DNA of 57,993 bases, taken from positions 1-57,993 of the forward strand of contig JBEVGU010000006.1 of NCBI GenBank assembly GCA_040511595.1, given 5' to 3'. The notes under the pieces were generated by a model. The model was not told the origin of the DNA, made no database searches, and worked only from the letters and a program-made list of their open reading frames with translations. Of the stretch, positions 43,428 to 50,329 are shown one piece after another. Made by a program: the position numbers and the translations under genes. Each line of letters begins with the position of its first letter. The stretch's first letter is position 1. This DNA is from JAOUEA01 sp040511595 (GTDB lineage: Bacteria > Actinomycetota > UBA4738 > HRBIN12).

Positions 43428-44414
43428 ATGGGCACGCCGAGACGCCTCCACCCGCTCCCGGTGCTCGCCCTGCTCCTCGCGGCCTGCACCGGCGACGACG
43501 GCGCGAGCTCGTCGCCCGCCCCCGTGGCCGAGGGGGTGTCCTGGACGACGCTCGCCCCGGTGCCCACGCCTCGCTCGGAGGTGGCCTCCGCGAGCGACGG
43601 GAAGCGCATCGTGGTCGCGGGGGGCTTCGACGAGACCGGGGCATCGGTCACGACCGTGGAGATCCTCGACCTCGCCGCGGGCACGTGGAGCGCCGGACCC
43701 GATCTCCCGGTGGCCGTGAACCACCCGATGGCGTCGTCGTTCGACGGAACGGTCGTGGTCGCCGGTGGCTACGGCGGAGGCGGGCTGAGCGGTCCGACCG
43801 ACCGGGTCTTCGCGCTCCGGGGCGACACCTGGGAGGAGCTGCCTCCGATGCCGGGGCCCCGCGCTGCGGGAGGGGCGGCCACGGTCGACGGCCTCCTCGT
43901 CGTCGCGGGCGGCGTCGGCCCCGAGGGCCTCGCCGGGGACGCCTACGTGCTGGATCCGGCGACCGGTCGATGGGGCACGCTCGAAGGTCCGCCGACCGGC
44001 CGGGAGCATCTGGGGGTCGCGGGGTTCGGGGGCGACGTCTACGTCGTCGGCGGCCGAACGGGCGGGATCGGCTCGAACCTCGACGCGGCAGAGGCCTACG
44101 AGGTCGCGGCGGCCACGTGGCGAGGGCTGCCGCCGATGCCCACAGCGCGCGGCGGCAGCGCGGCCGCGGCTACGTCGAACGGCTTCGTCGTCTCGGCGGG
44201 CGGCGAGGAGGAGGCCGGCACGTTTTCCGAGGCGGAGGCCTTCGACGTGCGAGCCGCCCGTTGGATCGCCCTGCCGGCGATGCCGACCGCCCGGCACGGC
44301 CTCGGTGTGGTCGCCGTCGGAACGGTCGTCTACACGATCGCGGGGGGCGAGACGCCGGGGTTGTCGGTGACGGGGACGGTCGAGTCGATCGACCTGGCGC
44401 CGCTCACCTCGTGA
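43428..44414 (+). CDS. Kelch-repeat lipoprotein
   Basis: The 328-residue protein has a lipobox (LALLLAACTGD, Cys at about 20) and six Kelch-type blades, each with the V-V-A/V-G-G double-glycine and a later W: IVVAGGFDETG, VVVAGGYGGGG, LVVAGGVGPEG, VYVVGGRTGG, FVVSAGGEEE and VYTIAGGETPG. A closed six-bladed propeller outside the cell is likely, binding a protein or sugar partner. There is no catalytic motif. Confidence 0.88.
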   Translation: MGTPRRLHPLPVLALLLAACTGDDGASSSPAPVAEGVSWTTLAPVPTPRSEVASASDGKRIVVAGGFDETGASVTTVEILDLAAGTWSAGPDLPVAVNHPMASSFDGTVVVAGGYGGGGLSGPTDRVFALRGDTWEELPPMPGPRAAGGAATVDGLLVVAGGVGPEGLAGDAYVLDPATGRWGTLEGPPTGREHLGVAGFGGDVYVVGGRTGGIGSNLDAAEAYEVAAATWRGLPPMPTARGGSAAAATSNGFVVSAGGEEEAGTFSEAEAFDVRAARWIALPAMPTARHGLGVVAVGTVVYTIAGGETPGLSVTGTVESIDLAPLTS

Positions 44415-44524
44415 GCGGAACCGCGCCCCTGCTCATGACCGCTCGGTCTCTTCCCGGATCTTTCTCAGCACGGGGAGCACGAGGCGGTCCTTCCGTCGGC
44501 CCGCTGCTTCCTTGGGTCCCGTGC

Positions 44525-44530
44525 TAGCGT
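44525..44530 (+). promoter_or_regulatory. Leaderless -10 box (TAGCGT, 7 nt before GTG 44538)
   Basis: TAGCGT plus 7 nt leads to the DUF4126 GTG start; no ribosome site is present. Confidence 0.55.
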
Positions 44531-44537
44531 CGCGCCG

Positions 44538-45125
44538 GTGGACACGGTCACCGGGTACTTCACGGCGCTCGGGCTCTCGACCGCGGCGGGGCTCAACGCG
44601 TACATCCCGCTGCTCGCCGTCGGCCTCTTCTCCCGGTACACCGACCTCATCGACCTGCCCGCGCCCTGGGACCGCCTGGGCGACCCGCTCGTGCTCGGTC
44701 TCGTGGCGGTCGTGGGGGTGGCGGACTTCATCGGCGACAAGGTGCCGATCGTCGACCACGTGCTGCACCTGCTCGGCATGGCCGTCGCGCCCGTCGTGGG
44801 AGGCATCCTCGCCCTGGCGGCCGCGAATGCGCTCGACGTCGACCCGGGGTTCGCCGCCGTGCTCGGCGTCGTCGCGGCGCTCGCGACACAGGTGGGCAGG
44901 ACCGCCGCCCGGCCGGCCTCGACGGCGACGACGGCGGGGGCGGGCAACCCGGTGGTGAGCCTGGGCGAGGACGGCGCCTCCGGAACGTTGTCGATCACGT
45001 CGATCCTCTGGCCCGTCGTGGCGGCGATCCTCGCGGTGTTCGTGCTCGTGGGGCTGTTCGCGTTGTGGCGGAAGTGGCGAGCGTTCGGGTTGCGCCTGCA
45101 GGGCCGAGGCCAGGCTGCCGGCTGA
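44538..45125 (+). CDS. DUF4126 membrane protein
   Basis: The 195-residue protein has about five membrane helices and the family opening GYFTALGLSTAAGLNAYIPLL, then ADFIGDKVPIVDHVLHLLG and a C-terminal helix before WRKWRAFGLRL. DUF4126 proteins are common in actinobacteria; their function is unknown. It ends 12 bp before the facing ligase gene. Confidence 0.85.
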   Translation: MDTVTGYFTALGLSTAAGLNAYIPLLAVGLFSRYTDLIDLPAPWDRLGDPLVLGLVAVVGVADFIGDKVPIVDHVLHLLGMAVAPVVGGILALAAANALDVDPGFAAVLGVVAALATQVGRTAARPASTATTAGAGNPVVSLGEDGASGTLSITSILWPVVAAILAVFVLVGLFALWRKWRAFGLRLQGRGQAAG

Positions 45126-45137
45126 GCCGGCGCCGCA

Positions 45138-46145
45138 TCACGTGCGGCGTTCCCTGATCACCTCGCTCGGAGCCTTGTCGTCCCGCAGGCCGAGGTAGCG
45201 TGGATGACGCAGCTTGCCGTCGTCGGTCCATTCGCTGAACCCGATCTCCGCGACGAGCTCGGGCCGCACCCAGTGCACGCCCTTCTTCGGCAGCCCCTTC
45301 GTCTCGGTCACGGGGGGCTCGGACTGCTCGAGCGGCCCGAGCCGCTCGGTGAGCGAGTTCAGCTCACGCTGCCCGAAGCCCGTGCCGACCTTCCCGCCGA
45401 ACCGCAGCCCGCCGTCCTCGTGGTACGCGACGATCAACGCCCCGAGGCCCGACCGTGAGCCCTGCGGCTCGGTCCAGCCGATCACGACGAACTCCTGCTC
45501 GTTCACGCACTTGAACTTCAGCCAGTCGGTGGAGCGGCCGTGCGCGTAGGGCGAGCTCGCCCGCTTCGCGATCAGGCCTTCCCAGCCCCGCTCGCACGCC
45601 GCTTTGAACGCGGCCTCGCCGTCCTCGTCGAGGTGCTCGGAGAACCGGAGCGCGTCGTCGAACGCGAGGGCGCCGCGCAGTACCGACTTCCGCGCGAGCA
45701 ATGGCAGCGCCGACAGGTCGTAGCCGTCGAACCACACGACGTCGAACAGGTAGTAGATGACCGGCACGGCGGCGATCTGTGCCGGATTGGGGCGCGCGTT
45801 CTGCATGCGAGCCTGCAGCTGCGAGAACGACGTGACATCGCCTCGGAACGCCACGATCTCACCGTCGGCGATCAACGTCGGGCCGTCGGTGCGCGTCACT
45901 GCCTCGACGAGATCGGGGTAGTGCGACGTGCGATCCTTCTCGTTCCGGGTGATCAGCCGAACCTTCGATCCGCGCCTCCACAGCAGTGAGCGCTGTCCGT
46001 CGAGCTTGGCCTCGTAGATCCACGCCGGGTCCGAGAAGATGTGCTTCGTCAGCGTGGCCAGCATCGGCGGCGTGAAGCTCGGCATCGCGCGCCGCCGCAG
46101 CGGGCGGCGGTCCTGCTGGTCGAGCGCTTCGAGCAGAGGATGCAC
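45138..46145 (-). CDS. ATP-dependent DNA ligase, LigD ligase-domain type
   Basis: The 335-residue protein has the adenylation motif YEAKLDGQRSL (Lys nucleophile at about 45), VRLITRNEKDRTSHYP, ADGEIVAF, FDVVWFDGYDL, GWEGLIAKRASSPY and WLKFKCVNEQEFVVIG, then an OB-fold with GLGALIVAYHEDG and GKVGTGFG. This is the ligase module of bacterial NHEJ ligase D without polymerase or phosphoesterase domains. The polymerase module is at 2699-3580. The GTG at 46145 lies 6 nt after CAGGCT. Confidence 0.94.
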   Translation of the reverse strand: MHPLLEALDQQDRRPLRRRAMPSFTPPMLATLTKHIFSDPAWIYEAKLDGQRSLLWRRGSKVRLITRNEKDRTSHYPDLVEAVTRTDGPTLIADGEIVAFRGDVTSFSQLQARMQNARPNPAQIAAVPVIYYLFDVVWFDGYDLSALPLLARKSVLRGALAFDDALRFSEHLDEDGEAAFKAACERGWEGLIAKRASSPYAHGRSTDWLKFKCVNEQEFVVIGWTEPQGSRSGLGALIVAYHEDGGLRFGGKVGTGFGQRELNSLTERLGPLEQSEPPVTETKGLPKKGVHWVRPELVAEIGFSEWTDDGKLRHPRYLGLRDDKAPSEVIRERRT

Positions 46146-46185
46146 GGCACCAGCCTGGCACAAGCCCGAGCAGGCCGGACCCCGG

Positions 46186-46773
46186 TCAGGTCGTCTCGAG
46201 GTCGAGCGACGGAGGGTTGACCGCCTTCGGGCGCCCGCCTCGGCTCTGCTGCACCCGTCGGACCACGCGCAGGGGCAGGTACACGACGTACTCGATCACG
46301 AAGAAGACGGCGAGCGCGACGAGGATGACCAACCCCGGCAGCACCACGACCGGCAGCGCGAGCAGGGCGAGCGGGAACACCGGCCAGCTCTCGCGCAACC
46401 ATCCCCTGCGCCCCGCCGGTTTGGCCAGAGCCCCGATCCGCACGGCAGCCCACATCAACCACCGCCGCAGGAACGGCACCTCGAGCTCCCGCATGGCTCG
46501 GCGGAAGATGCCGTCGGCGTCGGGCAGGGTCAGCTCCCCGGCCGGCACCGCCACGCGCCAGAGGTGGTCGTGCAGGATCGCCGCCTTCGTGTACCGGCCG
46601 TACTTGGGCAGGAACCACACGAACGCCCGCGGCACCGACGCGAAATCGGTCGACGAGCCGGCGGGAACGGTGAACGACTGCGACTTCCCTTCGTAGCGCA
46701 GCTCCCGCAGGAGGCGCCACTCGCGATCATCGATCTGCTCGACGTCGACGTTGGAATCGTGATGGAACGGCAT
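46186..46773 (-). CDS. DUF1353 protein with C-terminal membrane helices
   Basis: The 195-residue protein has the DUF1353 core (about 25-115): FTVPAGSSTDFASVPRAFVWFLP, AAILHDHLWR and DADGIFRRAMRELEVP, then an amphipathic stretch and a C-terminal hydrophobic region (about 135-175). DUF1353 is frequent in phages and bacteria; its H-D-x-L motif is enzyme-like but uncharacterised. GGGGGG lies about 8 nt before the ATG. Confidence 0.82.
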   Translation of the reverse strand: MPFHHDSNVDVEQIDDREWRLLRELRYEGKSQSFTVPAGSSTDFASVPRAFVWFLPKYGRYTKAAILHDHLWRVAVPAGELTLPDADGIFRRAMRELEVPFLRRWLMWAAVRIGALAKPAGRRGWLRESWPVFPLALLALPVVVLPGLVILVALAVFFVIEYVVYLPLRVVRRVQQSRGGRPKAVNPPSLDLETT

Positions 46774-46940
46774 CTCATCGCCCCCCACGGCGGCTCTCTC
46801 GACGGTGGTCTCGGCACAACAGTCGACCACGCTGCGCAGAGCCGCGCACGTGGTGACAGCGCTATCGGTATCGGACGGGGGGTCAGGGTTCGCCGAGGCG
46901 ATGTCGATACCGCGATCGGTCTCGCGCGCCGAAGACGCGG

Positions 46941-49013
46941 TTAGCCCGCGATCGCGGTGGCGAGCACGAACGGGTGCACCGGGCCGCCGCCGGCCAGGCG
47001 GAGGGCGCGCGAGACCACGGTGAGCGTCCACTTCGAGTCGGAGAGGTCGTCGACGAGCAGCACGGGACCGTCGGGCACGGCGCCGGCCAGCTCGAACGCG
47101 TCCCAGACGTTGCGGACCTGTTGCGCGCTGTTCTGCATCGCCGCCTGCGGCTGGTTCTCGGCCACCTTGCGGACCACCTCGTGGAACGGCAGATCGAGCG
47201 CTGCGGCCACGCGCCGCGCGAGGTCGGGCACCAGATCGGGATGGGTCATCGACGGGACGCACGTGACCCACGCCGGGGCCGGGTTCGGCCGCCACCGGTC
47301 GCCGATCAGCGAGGCAGAGGCGCTCACGAGCTCGTCGGCGAACCACTCGTCCTGGCCACGTCCCGACGCGACGAGGCGGCCCCAGCCGCCGTCGCCCACC
47401 ACCGAGAGCGCGCGGCCCGTCTCCGGTCGCTCGTCCTCGGCGATTCGCCCCTTTGGCAGGCCGAACGCCGCCAGCCCCGAGGGCCACTGCTTCCGCGGCT
47501 CCACGAACAGATCGAAGCCCCGGAGGTGCTCACGGGCGGCCGCTCGCAGCTCCTGCGCGGGATCCACCCGCAGCGGCGTGCCAGTGCAGTTCATGCATCG
47601 CCCGCACGGTTCCGCGCCCGGGTCGTCGAGCTCGCGGCGCAGGAACTCCATCAGGCATCCGCCGTGGCGCGCGTACCGACGCATCGCCTCCTGCTCGTGT
47701 CGTCGCAGGGCGGTGATGTGCTCGACACGCTCGGCGGGGTATGTCCACGGCTCTCCGGTGCGCACGTATCCGCCGCGCTCGCGGGCGACGGCGCCCTCCA
47801 CCTCGAGCACCTTCAGCATCGACTCGAGCCGGCCGCGGCGCACGTTCACCGCCGCCATGAGGTCGTTCAGCGAGATCGGCTCGCCCGCCGAGCCGAGCAG
47901 CTCCACGATGCGCTCGGCCTGCTCCCGGGGCGGGAACGCCGTCTCGATGAAGTAGTCCTGGATCTCACGGTCTTCGACGCCGCAGAGCAGCACCGCCGGC
48001 GCGTGCTCGAGCGCCCGTCCGGCCCGGCCGACCTGCTGGTAGTACGCGATCGGCGACCCGGGGCTCTGGAAGTGGATCACGAAGCCCAGGTCGGGCTTGT
48101 CGAACCCCATGCCGAGCGCGCTCGTCGCAACCAACGCCTTCAGCTCGTTCGCGAGCAGCGCCTGCTCGAGCCGGATGCGGTCGTCGTTGTCGGTGGCGCC
48201 GCTATAGGCCTCGGCCTCGACGCTTCGGCGCCGCAGAAACGCCGCCACCCGCTCGCCGTCGGCGATCGTGAGCACGTAGACGATGCCCGAGCCCTCGAGC
48301 GTGGGAAGCGTCTCCGCGAGCCACGCCAGGCGCTCGGCCTGGCTCGGCGCGTCGGCCACCGCGAGGGCCAGGCTCTCCCGGTCGAGCGTGCCCCGGAACG
48401 TGACCATCTCGTGGCCGAGCTGGTCGGTGATGTCGGCGATCACGCGGTCGTTCGCCGTGGCGGTGGTGCAGAGCACCGGCACGTCCGCGGGCAGCGCTTC
48501 GAGCACCCGCACGATACGCCGGTAGTCCGGTCGGAAGTCGTGGCCCCAGTCGCTGATGCAGTGCGCCTCGTCGACCACGAGCAGCCCGACCGTGCGCGCG
48601 ATCACGCTCAGCATGCGGTCGCGGAAGCGCTGGTTCGCGAACCGCTCGGGCGAGACGAGCAGCAGGTCGATCTCGTCGTTCGCGAGCCGCTCGGCGATCG
48701 GCTCGAACTCCTCTGGGTTCGTCGAGTTGATCGTCTCGGCCAGAACGCCGATGCGTCCGGCCATCTCGATCTGGTTGCGCATCAGCGCGAGCAGGGGGCT
48801 CACGAGCAGCGTTGGACCGGCGCCCTGCTCGCGCAGCACCTTCGTCGCGATGAAGTACACCGCGGACTTGCCCCAGCCCGTGCGTTGCACGAGCAGCACG
48901 CGGCCCCGATCACGCGCGACCGCCTCGATCGCCTCGAGTTGCCCGGGCCGGAAGGACGCATCCGCCCCGAGCATGTGCCGCAGGTGATCGAGCGGCGCCC
49001 CGTCGACGATCAC
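46941..49013 (-). CDS. RecQ-family DNA helicase fused to a C-terminal phosphoribosyltransferase-like domain
   Basis: The 690-residue protein has two RecA domains (about 20-350) with VQRTGWGKSAVYF (Walker A), VVDEAHCISDWGHDFRPDY (DEAH and aromatic loop), TATAND and QQVGRAGR. A RecQ zinc region (about 440-480; HGGCLMEFLRRELDD, EPCGRCMNC) and a long linker follow. The C-terminal domain (about 560-690) has WVTCVPSMTHPDLVPDLARR and VLLVDDLSDSKWTLTVVSRAL, resembling the PRPP-loop hairpin of phosphoribosyltransferases but with SDSKW where TTG is usual. The GTG start overlaps the stop of a broken receiver gene. Role: DNA unwinding in repair; the PRTase-like part may bind a ligand. Confidence 0.92.
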   Translation of the reverse strand: MIVDGAPLDHLRHMLGADASFRPGQLEAIEAVARDRGRVLLVQRTGWGKSAVYFIATKVLREQGAGPTLLVSPLLALMRNQIEMAGRIGVLAETINSTNPEEFEPIAERLANDEIDLLLVSPERFANQRFRDRMLSVIARTVGLLVVDEAHCISDWGHDFRPDYRRIVRVLEALPADVPVLCTTATANDRVIADITDQLGHEMVTFRGTLDRESLALAVADAPSQAERLAWLAETLPTLEGSGIVYVLTIADGERVAAFLRRRSVEAEAYSGATDNDDRIRLEQALLANELKALVATSALGMGFDKPDLGFVIHFQSPGSPIAYYQQVGRAGRALEHAPAVLLCGVEDREIQDYFIETAFPPREQAERIVELLGSAGEPISLNDLMAAVNVRRGRLESMLKVLEVEGAVARERGGYVRTGEPWTYPAERVEHITALRRHEQEAMRRYARHGGCLMEFLRRELDDPGAEPCGRCMNCTGTPLRVDPAQELRAAAREHLRGFDLFVEPRKQWPSGLAAFGLPKGRIAEDERPETGRALSVVGDGGWGRLVASGRGQDEWFADELVSASASLIGDRWRPNPAPAWVTCVPSMTHPDLVPDLARRVAAALDLPFHEVVRKVAENQPQAAMQNSAQQVRNVWDAFELAGAVPDGPVLLVDDLSDSKWTLTVVSRALRLAGGGPVHPFVLATAIAG

Positions 49014-49219
49014 GCCGATCCGTGGCCGGCCGCGCGACGCGGGGCGCGCGTGATCGCCGCCACGAGCTCCTCCGGTCGGATCGGCTTCGTGATGGAGTCG
49101 TTCATGCCCGCCTCGAGGCAGCGCTCACGGTCGCCCTGCAACGCTTCGGCGGTCACGCCCACGATCCGGGGACGCTCGCCCTCGGGTCAACGCTCGAGGA
49201 TGCGCCGGGTCGCGTCCGA
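49010..49219 (-). pseudogene. Decayed response-regulator receiver (hybrid-kinase type) upstream of RecQ
   Basis: Reading toward RecQ the frame gives SDATRRILER, a TGA, then PEGERPRIVGVTAEALQGD and CLEAGMNDSITKPIRPEELV, ending GHGSA with a TGA that overlaps the RecQ GTG. This is the C-terminal half of a hybrid-kinase receiver (the K-P-I motif is intact). The TGA at 49187-49189 sits where relatives typically have a Trp codon, consistent with one TGG-to-TGA change. The first half with the phospho-acceptor Asp is missing. The 49220-49433 stretch shows no recognisable coding sequence. Confidence 0.68.
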
Positions 49220-49433
49220 CCTGCATCGCCCTCCTCTCGCCGTGGGCCACCGGGCGAGGGTGGCGTCAGAGACGGGCGGAAGTCTCCCACGGCGGTCGGC
49301 CGCGGAGCAATGGTCATGCGCCGCGACCGAGGTCCTCCACGCTCTCAGGCGAGCCGACCGAGGCGATGCGATGCGTGGCGGAGGAGCGTCGTGGGTATGT
49401 GTTTCGCTATCGACGACCTGGGAGGGATGCGTC

Positions 49434-50003
49434 ATGGGATTGCTCGGCACGCTCGCGACGTTCGGCATCGGGTACGCGGCAGGCGCGGCGACCGGCCCCC
49501 GCCGCATGGAGCAGCTGCCTGCGCGGGTGCGGCAGGTCCTGCCCGGTCGCTCCGGCGGCACCGGCTCGGGCTCGACGGTCGACGTGCGGGAGATCCGCCA
49601 GGTCATGACCGCGGCTCCCCACACCGTCCGGACGACCGACACGCTGCAGGACGCTGCTCGCCTGATGAAGACCAACGACATCGGAGACGTGCTCGTGGAG
49701 GACGCCGTCGGGCGTCTCGCCGGCATCGTCACGGATCGTGACATCGCGATCCGGGCGACGGCTGAAGGCTCCGACCCGGTGAGCACGACCGTCGAGCAGG
49801 TGTACTCGCGCGATGTGACCGGGCTCGCGCCGACCGACACCGTGCACCACGCCGTCGAGCTGATGCGAGCCGGCAACGTGCGCCGCCTGCCTGTGGTCGA
49901 GAGTGGCAAGGCGATCGGCATCGTCTCGCTCGGCGACATCTCGGTCGAGACCACCCCCGACTCCCTGCTCGCCGACATCAGCACCGCCTCCCCCGACCGT
50001 TGA
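49434..50003 (+). CDS. CBS-domain pair protein
   Basis: The 189-residue protein has a short hydrophobic N-terminus (GTLATFGIGYAAGAATG) and then two CBS motifs (about 55-175): IRQVMTAAPHTVRTTDTLQDA, AGIVTDRDIAIRA, YSRDVTGLAPTDTVHHAVELM and RRLPVVESGKAIGIVSLGDI. CBS pairs bind adenine nucleotides and regulate partners. The N-terminal Gly/Ala stretch could anchor it to the membrane. GGGAGGG lies about 8 nt before the ATG. Confidence 0.9.
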   Translation: MGLLGTLATFGIGYAAGAATGPRRMEQLPARVRQVLPGRSGGTGSGSTVDVREIRQVMTAAPHTVRTTDTLQDAARLMKTNDIGDVLVEDAVGRLAGIVTDRDIAIRATAEGSDPVSTTVEQVYSRDVTGLAPTDTVHHAVELMRAGNVRRLPVVESGKAIGIVSLGDISVETTPDSLLADISTASPDR

Positions 50004-50099
50004 GAGCGGAGAGGCTCAGGCCGGATCGCTCCCGGCTGGTTGCCGAACGGTTCCGTCTGCGGCACCATGTGCGGTACGAGAGGAAGGAGGTGGTCCTGC

Positions 50100-50141
50100 T
50101 TGCATACGAAGCTTGAGACCCTCGAGGTGATTGGCTGCTAG
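50100..50141 (+). CDS. Thirteen-codon ORF with an exceptionally long Shine-Dalgarno
   Basis: TTG followed by 12 codons gives MHTKLETLEVIGC. Upstream, AAGGAGGTGGTCC (50084-50096) is complementary over its full length to the usual 16S rRNA 3' tail, allowing one G-U pair, far more than any other gene here. The TAG is followed 9 nt later by a GC hairpin. No gene follows on the same strand, so it is not an obvious attenuator. A stand-alone small peptide or a ribosome-trapping leader are possible. The start codon and even coding status are inferred. Confidence 0.42.
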   Translation: MHTKLETLEVIGC

Positions 50142-50150
50142 CCGTCCCTC

Positions 50151-50178
50151 GCGGGCCGGGGTTCACCTCCCCGCCCGC
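50151..50178 (+). terminator. GC hairpin after the 13-codon ORF
   Basis: GCGGGC-C-GGGG pairs with CCCC-G-CCCGC (50151-50161 with 50169-50178, one bulged base) around a 7-nt loop, beginning 9 nt after the TAG. The rest of 50179-50289 has only short self-complementary stretches (for example CCGGCTGGTCTACCGG) and no tRNA-like fold that I could recognise. Confidence 0.5.
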
Positions 50179-50289
50179 CGTGCCGGGCGACCGGCAGAAT
50201 CCAAACCAGTCACCGCCCCCACGTGCTCCGGCTGGTCTACCGGACGAAGTCTCGTCAGAGGCCGAAGTGCTCGTGGGGTGAGCGACAAC

Positions 50290-50323
50290 CGAACGGGCCG
50301 GACCCACAGGTCCGGCCCGTTCG
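50290..50323. terminator. Strong hairpin terminator downstream of the SulP gene
   Basis: A perfect 15-bp stem (CGAACGGGCCGGACC, 50290-50304, with 50309-50323) encloses a 4-nt CACA loop, 7 bp beyond the SulP stop on the minus strand. It can serve both directions. Confidence 0.78.
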
Positions 50324-50329
50324 CGTCCG

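Noticed and set aside
46974..49430. Long plus-strand open frame opposite RecQ that runs into the CBS gene
   Set aside because: Only the part from 49434 shows a real domain and a ribosome site; the rest is an antisense shadow of recQ.
50081..50096. Possible fragment of 16S rRNA (reverse complement of its 3' end)
   Set aside because: Similarity is limited to the anti-Shine-Dalgarno complement; flanking bases do not resemble rRNA.
50004..50329. tRNA or known structured RNA in the CBS-SulP gap
   Set aside because: Hairpins are present, but I could not fold a cloverleaf or match any RNA family I know; it is reported only as a small ORF with hairpins.
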